Shown here in pieces: positions 34,502-42,928 of a stretch of 64,000 nucleotides of DNA. Made by a program: the position numbers and the translations under genes. How positions within the stretch are numbered: the first letter of the stretch is position 1; each line of letters begins with the position of its first letter. The notes under the pieces were generated by a model. That model made no database searches. It had not been told where the DNA came from and saw nothing but the letters and a program-made list of their open reading frames with translations. The stretch comes from Bog-105 sp965277435 (GTDB lineage: Bacteria; Acidobacteriota; Terriglobia; Bryobacterales; Bryobacteraceae), in contig OZ255821.1 in the NCBI GenBank assembly GCA_965277435.1, forward strand, positions 744,001 through 808,000, in the 5' to 3' direction.

Positions 34502-34517
34502 TGATTGATCCTTTCGT

Positions 34518-35363
34518 TTAGAAGAAGTAAGCGAAGTTGATGGCGAAGCGGTAGCGCTCTTTGGGATAGAGCAAACCGGCATCGCGATAAACAGGAAACT
34601 GAATACCTGCTTCCACACCGATAGCGCGATAGACACCAAGGAGGCTGGGTCCGAGAAAAACTTGTTGTGCCTGACTGCCTGGTAAATCAAAGCTTTGACG
34701 TTGCAGCGAGCCGGTTCGCTCGCCGGTAAACTCGCCGAAGATGCGCCAGTCCCAGCGTGGATAGTCGGTCCGCCAGGAGAGCGGGCGGTAGCCGTAAACA
34801 GCGGTGTAAGAGAAGAGGTCCGGACGCCGGTCGTGATGGGACTCAGCGTATCGCTGGTAACTCGCCCCAACCCAGATGTATTGGCTGCGAGAGGCAAGGC
34901 CAGTTACCGCGCCCACCATATAGCCAGGCCCACTATTTAGATTGCGGTAAATGCCGGTTTCCTGTTGAGGCCCGGGAACCAGGAGGCCGGCTACAGCGGT
35001 ACTTTCGATGCGTTTGCCGGCAAAATCTTTGCGCTGGAATCGCCACCAAGTGAGCGCGCTGAAATCGCCGCTGATCGGAGTGGTCAGCATAACGGAGGAG
35101 CGCGGATAAGGGTCTGGAGCAATGACGACCGGGCCCGAGACTGCGAGCTTCACGTTCTGAGTGAGTCCGTAGGATAGCTCCCCTTCGATGGCGGAAGAAA
35201 AGGCGGACGGTCCGCCGCGGCCGTTCAGACCCAGGTCGAAACTCCAACCGCCTTGCGGGTTTGTAGGAGTCGCTAACCCAAATACCGGTCCGTGATCGGC
35301 GGCTCGAACGGACGGGGGGAGTAAGAAGATCGCTGTAAGATAGGCGGTCTTGAGGTATTGCAT
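34518..35363 (-). CDS. Outer membrane beta-barrel protein of the metal operon
   Basis: The 281-residue protein has a signal peptide (MQYLKTAYLTAIFLLPPSVR ending AADHGP) and alternating beta-strand patterns (SAIEGELSYGLTQNVKLAVS, YIWVGASYQRYAES, DWRIFGEFTGE). It ends with the aromatic C-terminal strand FAINFAYFF, typical of proteins inserted by BamA. No named family is recognised. It lies 16 bp ahead of the HMA selenoprotein gene, so it may form the outer membrane part of a metal uptake or efflux route. Confidence 0.65.
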   Translation of the reverse strand: MQYLKTAYLTAIFLLPPSVRAADHGPVFGLATPTNPQGGWSFDLGLNGRGGPSAFSSAIEGELSYGLTQNVKLAVSGPVVIAPDPYPRSSVMLTTPISGDFSALTWWRFQRKDFAGKRIESTAVAGLLVPGPQQETGIYRNLNSGPGYMVGAVTGLASRSQYIWVGASYQRYAESHHDRRPDLFSYTAVYGYRPLSWRTDYPRWDWRIFGEFTGERTGSLQRQSFDLPGSQAQQVFLGPSLLGVYRAIGVEAGIQFPVYRDAGLLYPKERYRFAINFAYFF

Positions 35364-35455
35364 TTCTGATTCTTCCTTTCGCAGGTTTCGGCAAAATCAT
35401 CAAAGTCGGGCGCGCGAATGCGGACCGGCTTTGAGCACATGCGGAAAGGCGAAAA

Positions 35456-35815
35456 CTAAATCAGAAACGAGGAGTGCAGGACCTGCAGGTCTGGAGGTGA
35501 TGGGTCAATCGGTGTTGTCGAAAGCCATGATTCGCTCCTGTCGATCAGTTGTGTGGGCTGTACGAATAGAATGGCCTGCGTGACTGGGATGACGAGAGAA
35601 ATGTCGCTGGACTGATGGTGCTCGAAGGCGATCTGCTTGCATTCGACAGGCGTTTTTTGAGGAACGGATGATTTTGTCTTGCAGTGTCCGTCGAGCCCGC
35701 AACAGCCTCTCGCACCGGGCAGCATAAAATACTGTTCGCAGGAGACACAACCACCCCACAGGATGGTGGCAAGTAGCAGGACCGACAGTAATGAAGTGAG
35801 TAAAACCCGAATCAC
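35456..35815 (-). CDS. Cysteine-rich exported small protein
   Basis: The 119-residue protein opens with a signal or anchor helix (MIRVLLTSLLSVLLLATILW) followed directly by a dense Cys region: GGCVSCEQYF, GARGCCGLDGHCKTK, VECKQ. Seven cysteines in about 40 residues suggest metal binding. The second half (about 65-119) has no Cys. It is the first gene of the operon, 92 bp ahead of the barrel gene. I recognise no family. Confidence 0.6.
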   Translation of the reverse strand: MIRVLLTSLLSVLLLATILWGGCVSCEQYFMLPGARGCCGLDGHCKTKSSVPQKTPVECKQIAFEHHQSSDISLVIPVTQAILFVQPTQLIDRSESWLSTTPIDPSPPDLQVLHSSFLI

Positions 35816-35968
35816 AGACTTATTTCAGCGTACCAGGGTGAGAGCCGCGATTCGCTCACGTTATTCACGTCGTTGTAAGTCAAAGTTCATGCGAGTCGCG
35901 GGTGAGCGCGCGATGATTCGGTATAACTTGGCGTGACCAATAGGGCTGGCTGGAACCTGCCCTTCAAG

Positions 35969-37159
35969 TTATTGAACTAAGCGGCGCTGTTTTCGCAGGA
36001 TAGCGGGCATGTCGTAGTCGTCGGCTGGCGGGCGCTCTTCCTCAGGTGGCTGGGGAGCGGCTGCGATGATCACTTCGGGCTCGGCGAGGTGCTCGGCAGG
36101 AGCCGCGGCGACAACGGGCAGGTCGGGCGAGTTGGCGGTGGTGAAGGGGAAATGCGGATTACGGCGGTCGATTTCGGGAAGGGTGTCGCGCTGAAAGCCG
36201 GTAGCGATAACGGTGATTTTGACCCGATCCTCCATTTTCTCGTCGAGCACGATGCCGAAGTTAATCTGGGCGTCTTCGTTTTGCGTGGCTTTGCGGATCA
36301 GGTTACAGGCTTCGTTTACATCGTGAATGCCGAGTTGGCTGGAAGCGGTGATATTGATAAGCACGCCGCGTGCTCCCAATACTCCACCTTCTTCCATGAG
36401 CGGGCTGTTGATGGCGCGCTGGGCCGCTTCTACAGGTGCTTTCTCGCCCGCTGCGACGGCGGTACCCATCATGGCGTAACCCATGCCGAGCATGATGGTG
36501 CGGATATCGGAAAAGTCGCGATTGATTAGGCCGGGCGTGGTGATGATGTCGGCAATGCCCTGCACCGCCTGGCGGAGAACATCGTCGGCCATGCGGAAAG
36601 AATCGAGAAAGCTGGTGCTGCGGGGTGCGAGTCCAAGAAGCTTCTCGTTGGGAATACTGATGACCGTATCGCAGCTACCGGCGAGTTCGGCGAGGCCACG
36701 TTCAGCCTGACGCATACGGCGCGGCCCTTCGAAAGCAAACGGCTTGGTGACCACGGCCACGGTGAGAGCGTTCAGCTCTTTGGCGAGCGACGCCACGACG
36801 GGTGCGGCGCCGGTTCCGGTACCGCCTCCGAGTCCCGCCGTGACAAATACCATATCGGCCCCTTCCAGCATTTCTATAATTTGTTCTGTATCTTCGAGGG
36901 CGGCCTGGCGCCCGACGGAGGGATCGGAACCTGCACCAAGTCCGCTGGTGAGCTTCTTGCCGATACCAAGCTTGTTGGCGACGGGCGAGGCGGCGAGCGA
37001 CTGCTTGTCGGTGTTGAGGATATAGAAATCGATGCCGCCGAGGCCTTCGTGGAGCATGCGGGCAACGGCGTTGGAACCGCCGCCCCCAACGCCAATTACT
37101 TTGATGCGGGTCCCTAGCTGGACTTCGTCTTCGATAAGAAATTTAAGATCGTCAGGCAT
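35969..37159 (-). CDS. ftsZ: Cell division protein FtsZ
   Basis: The tubulin-like GTPase forms the Z-ring. The 396-residue frame shows VIGVGGGGSNAVARML at the N-terminus, the signature FVTAGLGGGTGTGAAPVVAS, the PFAFEGPRRMRQAERGL region and the T7-loop area (GLINRDFSDIRTIM). After a variable linker (about 325-380) the conserved C-terminal peptide DYDMPAILRKQRRLVQ matches the usual DIPAFLRRQ type that binds FtsA. It closes the dcw cluster; the gap to ftsA (55 bp) holds a REP-like palindrome. Confidence 0.98.
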   Translation of the reverse strand: MPDDLKFLIEDEVQLGTRIKVIGVGGGGSNAVARMLHEGLGGIDFYILNTDKQSLAASPVANKLGIGKKLTSGLGAGSDPSVGRQAALEDTEQIIEMLEGADMVFVTAGLGGGTGTGAAPVVASLAKELNALTVAVVTKPFAFEGPRRMRQAERGLAELAGSCDTVISIPNEKLLGLAPRSTSFLDSFRMADDVLRQAVQGIADIITTPGLINRDFSDIRTIMLGMGYAMMGTAVAAGEKAPVEAAQRAINSPLMEEGGVLGARGVLINITASSQLGIHDVNEACNLIRKATQNEDAQINFGIVLDEKMEDRVKITVIATGFQRDTLPEIDRRNPHFPFTTANSPDLPVVAAAPAEHLAEPEVIIAAAPQPPEEERPPADDYDMPAILRKQRRLVQ

Positions 37160-37181
37160 GTTTGCATTCCTTGAAGTTAAG

Positions 37182-37207
37182 ATTGGCAGGCTGAAGCCTA
37201 CCCTACG
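37182..37207 (+). repeat. REP-like palindrome, copy 2
   Basis: ATTGGCAGGCTGAAGCCTAC followed by CCTACG, in the ftsA-ftsZ gap. One base of the palindrome centre differs from other copies (CTGAAG for CTAAAG). Confidence 0.75.
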
Positions 37208-37214
37208 GGGTACA

Positions 37215-38411
37215 TCATTTTACGGCTAAACCGGCTAAACCGGCGGAGGCTCTTTTCCAATCGCGTTTTAATTTCAAGCGGCCAGAGTACATCACCAGGC
37301 CGGCGGCGGTAGTCCAAGTGGGATTGTCGAGTTCTTGCGGCCAGTTTTCAATGCCGGTTGCAAGACCGTTGCGGGCCTGGCAGTTAAGAACTCGCTCGGC
37401 GATGTCGCACATGCCGGGCAGGAGAGAACCGCCGCCAGTGAGAATTGCACCTTCCAGAAGAGACTGCTCCATGCCGACGCGCAGAATTTCGGCGTAGATG
37501 CGGTCGAAGATATCTTCCGCACGAGCTTCAAGAATTTCGTTAAGTTGACGGCGTGGCGCTTCGCGCATGCCGCGGCCTTCGGCGGTGGGAATTTCGATGT
37601 AACTGTTGTCCCACTCAGTTCCAGTGAGAGCGCAGCCAAATTCACGCTTTAGATTTTCGGCATCTTCGTAGTTGACCTTGAGAAGCCAGGAGACGTCACG
37701 GGTAAAGTGATCCGCACCTATGGGAAGGGATGTGGCGAGTAGTAATGCGTCGCCATCATAGACGGCTAGGTGAGTGGACTGAGCTCCGGTATCGATGAGG
37801 GCAACTCCGCGGGCGCGATCTTCAGGAAGAATCGTGGCGTAAGCAGCGGCAACGCCTTCAAAGATTGATTCTTCGACTGCGAGATGGGCTTTGTGAACGG
37901 CGGAAATGAGAGCCTGGTGTTCGCCGAGCGAGGCAGTGATGACATGGACGTTGGCTTCAAGGCGGGCGCAAAGAATACCTTTAGGGTTGCGATACCCGGC
38001 GCGGCCGTCGATGGTGAAGTCCTGCGGACAGATTTGCAGAATCTGGCGATCCTCTTCCAGACGTACCCGGGAGGCTAGTTCGACCGAGTAGCGCAGATCG
38101 TCGGGCTCAATGTCGCGACGTCGGCCGAATTCGTAAAGCCCTCGGCTGTTGACGCCGGCTACGCAACCCCCGACACCGATGACGGCCGATTCGGGCGATG
38201 CTTCGGCGCGCGATTCGGCTTCATGCAGGGCGAACTGGATGCTTTGCGCGAGCGCGTTTTGGTCGGTCAGGCGGCCTTTGGTCCAGGCCTGGACGGGCGC
38301 TTCGCCGTAACCGAGGAATTTGAGGCTTTGCTCTTCGAGCGCACAGATAACAGCACGCGTACTGGTGCTCCCCAAGTCAAGACCGACCGCTAATTTCGTT
38401 TTATTGCTCAT
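37215..38411 (-). CDS. ftsA: Cell division protein FtsA
   Basis: This actin-like ATPase anchors FtsZ to the membrane. The 398-residue frame has the phosphate-1 motif (AVGLDLGSTSTRAVI), the SHS2 (1C) domain, the adenosine region (EGAILTGGGSLLPGMCDIAE) and phosphate-2 (ALIDTGAQSTHLAVYDG). The extreme C-terminus (LKLKRDWKRASAGLAGLAVK) could serve as the amphipathic membrane anchor. Start ATG 38411 follows a tandemly repeated segment containing a five-codon mini-frame. Confidence 0.96.
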   Translation of the reverse strand: MSNKTKLAVGLDLGSTSTRAVICALEEQSLKFLGYGEAPVQAWTKGRLTDQNALAQSIQFALHEAESRAEASPESAVIGVGGCVAGVNSRGLYEFGRRRDIEPDDLRYSVELASRVRLEEDRQILQICPQDFTIDGRAGYRNPKGILCARLEANVHVITASLGEHQALISAVHKAHLAVEESIFEGVAAAYATILPEDRARGVALIDTGAQSTHLAVYDGDALLLATSLPIGADHFTRDVSWLLKVNYEDAENLKREFGCALTGTEWDNSYIEIPTAEGRGMREAPRRQLNEILEARAEDIFDRIYAEILRVGMEQSLLEGAILTGGGSLLPGMCDIAERVLNCQARNGLATGIENWPQELDNPTWTTAAGLVMYSGRLKLKRDWKRASAGLAGLAVK

Positions 38412-38438
38412 GTGTTATCGCTCATGCTTTATTGCTCG
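38397..38438 (-). repeat. Three imperfect 14-bp tandem repeats at the ftsQ/ftsA junction, with mini-ORF
   Basis: On the plus strand the units TTTTATTGCTCATG, TGTTATCGCTCATG and CTTTATTGCTCGAG follow each other. On the coding strand two units contain ATGAGC. The nearer one is the ftsA start; the farther one opens a mini-frame (ATG 38425, Met-Ser-Asp-Asn-Thr, stop 38410-38408) whose TGA overlaps the ftsA ATG. The duplication could tune coupling between ftsQ and ftsA. Confidence 0.6.
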
Positions 38439-39268
38439 AGATGCTCGTCGCCGACTGCCGTAATGACGCCGTCAACTCGCAGATCAAGCGTTTTGGCATC
38501 AGGGCGTTTCTCTTTAATTTCGGGATAGTTACTGAGGAAGCTTTGCAGGCGCTCTGTGTAATTGTCATCGCCAATCATGAGATTGAGAACCGCGTTATCG
38601 GCGTGCTCGGAAACGATGAGATTGTTGGGATCGGCCACGTTGATCTCGGAGATTTGGGCGGCGAGCGAGCCGATCTCTTTCAACATGCCGAGAACGCGGC
38701 GAACGCGCGCACGGCGATTGTCAACCGGCTCCTGTTCGGAGATTCCGGAGATAACGGGCAGGGTGAACTGCGCGGCGATGCGCGGGCGCAGAACATGGCC
38801 CTCCCGATCAATGAGAGCGAGGTGGGACACACCATCTTTGCGATTCGGCGCGAGGCGCACGAAAGCCACAGGTACGCGCTCGCGGATGAGCACTCTCAGC
38901 GTGTTCGGCCAAACCTTCGAAACCGTTGCGTCCTCCACCCAATCGATTTCCAGTAATTCGAGCCGGCGTTTTTCGAGCGGCACGAGGTAGAGACTGCGGC
39001 CAAAATCCTCCGCGAAGACATGACGGATTTGGGAAGTCGACGCATAATGGATACCCTCCACACTGAGATTTGGGCTACGTCCTCGAAACTCTTCTGATTC
39101 GGCGATACGAAACCGGTTGTCCTTGATTAAGAACTCCTCGGTCGAATGCCAGGCAAACAAAGTGCTGACCATCAACAAGACACCCGCGACCAGCCAGAAT
39201 GTAAAACGGAGCCAGCGAAAGCGTTCATAGGGCTCCGCGGATGCAGGTATTGGCGGGCGGCGAGGCAT
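38429..39268 (-). CDS. ftsQ: Cell division protein FtsQ
   Basis: The 279-residue protein has a short cytoplasmic tail, one membrane helix (about 22-44), a POTRA domain (NLSVEGIHYASTSQIRHVFA) and the FtsQ domain (LELLEIDWVEDATVSKVWPN, then LRVLIRERVPVAFVRL; LIDREGHVLRP). It bridges the divisome in the periplasm. The start lies one base from the murC stop, where murB and ddl stand in many other bacteria. Confidence 0.93.
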   Translation of the reverse strand: MPRRPPIPASAEPYERFRWLRFTFWLVAGVLLMVSTLFAWHSTEEFLIKDNRFRIAESEEFRGRSPNLSVEGIHYASTSQIRHVFAEDFGRSLYLVPLEKRRLELLEIDWVEDATVSKVWPNTLRVLIRERVPVAFVRLAPNRKDGVSHLALIDREGHVLRPRIAAQFTLPVISGISEQEPVDNRRARVRRVLGMLKEIGSLAAQISEINVADPNNLIVSEHADNAVLNLMIGDDNYTERLQSFLSNYPEIKEKRPDAKTLDLRVDGVITAVGDEHLEQ

Positions 39269-39269
39269 G

Positions 39270-40652
39270 TCAGGCGGCCTCCTCGCGCAGCTTCTCTAGA
39301 ATTTTTTCTGCAGCTTGCGAGACGCTGCCCGCCCCAAGCGTAATTATCAGATCGCCGGACTCGGCAGCGGCGGCAATTTGCGCGATGCCTTCGTCAAAGC
39401 TCGTGGCGTAATGCGCGGATCGATGGCCGAAAGAGCGGATTTTTTCGAGCAGCGCTTCCGAGTGAACCCCGGCAAGCGATGGCTCGGACGCGGCATAGAT
39501 GTCCAGCAGAAAGAGGTCGTCCGCCTGGTGGAAGGCGGTGCCGAATTCGTCTAACAATTGTTTGGTGCGGGAATAACGATGGGGCTGAAAGAGGACGCGA
39601 ACCTTTTTATAAGGCGCTAGTTTGGCGGCCGCGAGAGTGGCTCTGATTTCGGTAGGGTGATGGCCGTAGTCGTCAACGACGGTGATGCCATGTTCGCGGC
39701 CGCGCATAGAAAAGCGTCGGTCGACGCCGGTAAAAGCTGCCAGACCCTCGACGATTTGCGGGAGCGACACATCCATCTCGAGTGCAACAGCGATGGCCGC
39801 AGTGGCGTTCAAAACGTTGTGCACGCCGGGCACATTAAGATGGAACTGGCCGAGATCGGATTGATGGCGACGGATGTGGAAATCGCTGCCGTCAGCCGAA
39901 AGAGTGATGTTCTGAATTTCCAAGTCCACCTGCGCGCTGCGGCCGTAGGTGATGGTGCGCCGGCGAATGGCGGGGAAGATCCGTTGAATATTGGAATCTT
40001 CCATGCAGAGGATGGCGGCGCCATAGAAAGGGACTTTATTGACGAACTCGGTGAAAGCGGATTCGATCGCTTCGAGTGAGGCGTAGTGGTCGAGGTGCTC
40101 GCGATCGATGTTGGTGACAACGGCGAGAATGGGCGCGAGTTTGAGGAAAGATCCGTCGCTTTCGTCCGACTCGACGACGAGAATGGTGCTTTTTCCGACG
40201 CGCGCGCTGGATCCTTGCATGGCGGCGACTTTGCCGCCTACCACGACGGTTGGATCAAGGTTGGCGGTATTAAGGATCGTAGCGACTATCGAAGTAGTAG
40301 TGGTCTTCCCGTGGCTGCCGGCGATCGCGATGCCGTATTTCAGCCGCATGAGTTCGGCAAGAAGCTCGCCGCGCGGGATGACCGGAATTTGCAGGCGGCG
40401 CGCCTCGGCCACTTCCGGGTTAGTGGAGTCGAGAGCGGAAGTGACGACAACGGCCCGGGCGCCCGTAACGTTTTGCGCCTGATGGCCGATCTGGATCGAA
40501 GCGCCTAGTTTGGCGAGACGGTCGGTGGTGGGGCTTTGGCGAATGTCGGAACCAGAGACCTGGTAGCCAAGCGTGAGCAGCACCTCCGCAATACCACTCA
40601 TCCCGATGCCCCCGATTCCCACGAAGTGCACGTGTTGGGGCTTAAAAAACAT
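39270..40652 (-). CDS. murC: UDP-N-acetylmuramate--L-alanine ligase
   Basis: MurC adds L-Ala to UDP-MurNAc in the cytoplasm. The 460-residue protein shows the N-terminal HFVGIGGIGMSGIAEVLLTL, the ATP loop IAGSHGKTTTTSIVATIL, the Mur ligase central residues (VESDESDGSFLKL, NIDREHLDHY) and the C-terminal domain (VVDDYGHHPTEIRATL, FQPHRYSRT). A single intact copy sits between murG and ftsQ. Confidence 0.97.
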   Translation of the reverse strand: MFFKPQHVHFVGIGGIGMSGIAEVLLTLGYQVSGSDIRQSPTTDRLAKLGASIQIGHQAQNVTGARAVVVTSALDSTNPEVAEARRLQIPVIPRGELLAELMRLKYGIAIAGSHGKTTTTSIVATILNTANLDPTVVVGGKVAAMQGSSARVGKSTILVVESDESDGSFLKLAPILAVVTNIDREHLDHYASLEAIESAFTEFVNKVPFYGAAILCMEDSNIQRIFPAIRRRTITYGRSAQVDLEIQNITLSADGSDFHIRRHQSDLGQFHLNVPGVHNVLNATAAIAVALEMDVSLPQIVEGLAAFTGVDRRFSMRGREHGITVVDDYGHHPTEIRATLAAAKLAPYKKVRVLFQPHRYSRTKQLLDEFGTAFHQADDLFLLDIYAASEPSLAGVHSEALLEKIRSFGHRSAHYATSFDEGIAQIAAAAESGDLIITLGAGSVSQAAEKILEKLREEAA

Positions 40653-40709
40653 TCTTCTTCCGTATTGTTCCGGTTTTCCAGGTGGGTGTCAAGAGATTTT
40701 GGAAAGACA

Positions 40710-41783
40710 TTATCGGCCGATTTGCTCCAGAATGCTAGCGGCTCGGTTGGCCGCATTGGGATGGGCGAATGGCTGGAGGTTTTCACGGATAGCGGCGAGT
40801 TGGCCGGGATCAATTCGCAGGTCTTCTACTTCTTTGAAAAGGCGTTCACCGGTAAGATCTTTGTCGAGCACCAGGCGGGCGGCGTTGGCATGAACGAGAG
40901 CTTCGGCGTTTTTGCGTTGATGATCGTCGGCAGCAAAGGGCAAAGGGACGAGAATAGAAGCCATTTGGGCAGCAGCGATTTCGCTGACACCACCGGCACC
41001 GGCGCGTCCGAGGATCAGATCAGATTGAGCGAAAGCAGTCGGCATGTCCTCGATGAATGGCACAACAGCGCCGTTCAGTCCTATGGCTTTAAACTCCGCG
41101 GCTAGAGCCTCGTGTTCGCTGGAGCCGGTTTGATGAAGGATTTTGATAGGGGTGTTAGCGGCGCGGAACAGCGGCCAGCTTTCACGCGATGCGCGATTGA
41201 GCGTACGTGCGCCTCGGCTGCCGCCGGTGATCAGGAGCGTGAAGAGGCCGTCGCGTTTTGCCTGGGCAGCCACCTGAAAAAATTCGCGACGAACCGGTAG
41301 ACCGGTCACTTCAGTCCGGTCTGGCGGAGACCAGGGCGCGCCACCGGCGAAGCCGAGGAGAACGCGAGCGGCACGGCGCGCCATGCGGCGATTGGCAAAA
41401 CCCGGGGCGGCGTTCGGTTCCATGATGACGAAGGGAATGCTGGCGAGCGCGGCGGCGAGCATAACCGGGCCGGCGACGAAGCCGCCCATGCTGAGAACGG
41501 CCTGAGCTCGGAATTTTCGTAGGATGAACCAAGCGGAGCGGATGGCTGCCGGCAAGAGGGCAGCAGTAAGCAATTGCGTCTTGACGCCAACGCGATTAAG
41601 CCCGGCGATGCGGATAAAAGCCATCTCGATTTGGGCTTCCGGGACGAGGCGCGATTCGATGCCTTCGCGCGTGCCGATATAGAGCAGACGGTGACCGTGG
41701 TCGCGCAGAACGCTTGCGACGGCAAGCGTTGGGAAGACATGGCCACCTGTTCCTCCGCCGGTTAGTACGAACGATAGACCCAT
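40710..41783 (-). CDS. murG: UDP-N-acetylglucosamine--MurNAc-(pentapeptide) undecaprenol GlcNAc transferase
   Basis: MurG makes lipid II from lipid I at the inner membrane face. The 357-residue GT28 protein has the N-terminal glycine-rich loop (LTGGGTGGHVFPTLAVASVL), the hydrophobic FILRKFRAQAVLSMGGFVAG region, and the donor-binding motifs (LLITGGSRGARTLN, RAGAGGVSEIAAAQMASILV, PFAADDHQRKNAEAL). The start overlaps the ftsW stop by one base (TGATG). Confidence 0.97.
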   Translation of the reverse strand: MGLSFVLTGGGTGGHVFPTLAVASVLRDHGHRLLYIGTREGIESRLVPEAQIEMAFIRIAGLNRVGVKTQLLTAALLPAAIRSAWFILRKFRAQAVLSMGGFVAGPVMLAAALASIPFVIMEPNAAPGFANRRMARRAARVLLGFAGGAPWSPPDRTEVTGLPVRREFFQVAAQAKRDGLFTLLITGGSRGARTLNRASRESWPLFRAANTPIKILHQTGSSEHEALAAEFKAIGLNGAVVPFIEDMPTAFAQSDLILGRAGAGGVSEIAAAQMASILVPLPFAADDHQRKNAEALVHANAARLVLDKDLTGERLFKEVEDLRIDPGQLAAIRENLQPFAHPNAANRAASILEQIGR

Positions 41784-42925
41784 CAGGCGGCGTGCTCACT
41801 CACGCTGAGCAGAATTCCCATCATCAGCAAAGTACTCAGCAGAGAACTGCCGCCGGAACTGATAAACGGCAGCGGAATTCCTTTGTTGGGCAGGATGCCG
41901 AGAACGACGCTCATGTTTATGAGCGCCTGGACCACAACACAAACGGTGACACTGAGAGCGAGATATCTCCCGAAGTTGTCGTTAGCGCGCACGAAAGTGC
42001 GAATGCCGCGCCAGAGCACAACGGCGAAACCGGCGATCAACAAGGCGGCTCCGAAGAAGCCGGTTTCTTCTCCGATGACGCCATAGATGAAGTCGGTGTG
42101 GGCCTCGGGGAGATAGAGCAGCTTCTGTTTGCTCTGCATGAGACCGAGTCCGGCAAAGCCGCCCGAACCGACCGCAATTTTCGACTGGAGCTGCTGATAA
42201 CCGGGATCACTGGTGGAGGCAGTCTGGTGGGCGTAGCTGAGAATGTGGTTGTTGGGATCTAGCTTGGCGAGCAGCTTGTGGTCTTTGTCGACGAACTCGA
42301 TGGCGCGCATAAGCCGGTAGGGTTTCATGGCGATGAATCCGAAGGCGAGGAGCGCGCCGAGAATGCTACAGATGACGAGATAGCGCGTCTCGATTCCTGC
42401 GACGAACATGACGGCCACCGTCATGGCGACCAGGACCACGGCTGTTCCGAAATCGGCGAGTGCAACCGCTAAGGCCATTACGGCGACCGCTACGGCGATA
42501 GGGCCAAGCGTGTGCCGTTCGTTGACGTTTTCGAGCCGGTGGCAGAGGAAAAATGATAAGAACAAGGCGAGCGCGGGTTTGGCGAGCTCTGAAGGCTGCA
42601 GGGAAAACGGCCCCGCTTTGAGCCAGCGGTGGCTTCCGCTATCGGTGAGATAGACCAGAACCAGCAGGAGCATAACCGTGCCGAGACAGGCAAAGGCAAT
42701 CTTCGGATTATTCCAGCGACGATAGTCGCGGCGCATGCAGTACAGCAAAAGCAGAAACGAGAAGGTGGCCCAGCCAAGCTGCCGGAGGAAGAAATGGGTA
42801 CTCGATACGTGGTACTTTAGCTCGGCGACGAAAGAAGAGGCGCTGTAGACCATGACCAGGCCGAAGCACACCAGGGTGAGAACGGTTAAGAAGAGGATCC
42901 AGTCCGTTTTGAGACGTTGCGCCAT
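41783..42925 (-). CDS. ftsW: Lipid II polymerase FtsW (SEDS family)
   Basis: The 380-residue protein has about ten membrane helices and the SEDS signature near the C-terminus (ALINMSVVLGILPNKGIPLP, then FISSGGSSLL). Other family parts are GSHRWLKAGPFSLQPSELAK and AHTDFIYGVIGEETGFFG. FtsW polymerises septal glycan together with its partner FtsI, encoded upstream in the same cluster. Confidence 0.97.
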   Translation of the reverse strand: MAQRLKTDWILFLTVLTLVCFGLVMVYSASSFVAELKYHVSSTHFFLRQLGWATFSFLLLLYCMRRDYRRWNNPKIAFACLGTVMLLLVLVYLTDSGSHRWLKAGPFSLQPSELAKPALALFLSFFLCHRLENVNERHTLGPIAVAVAVMALAVALADFGTAVVLVAMTVAVMFVAGIETRYLVICSILGALLAFGFIAMKPYRLMRAIEFVDKDHKLLAKLDPNNHILSYAHQTASTSDPGYQQLQSKIAVGSGGFAGLGLMQSKQKLLYLPEAHTDFIYGVIGEETGFFGAALLIAGFAVVLWRGIRTFVRANDNFGRYLALSVTVCVVVQALINMSVVLGILPNKGIPLPFISSGGSSLLSTLLMMGILLSVSEHAA

Positions 42926-42928
42926 AGA

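Noticed and set aside
35816..35968. Specific promoter or MerR-type operator for the metal operon
   Set aside because: The gap has GTGA-containing partial repeats, but I found no -35/-10 pair or dyad with spacing I could defend.
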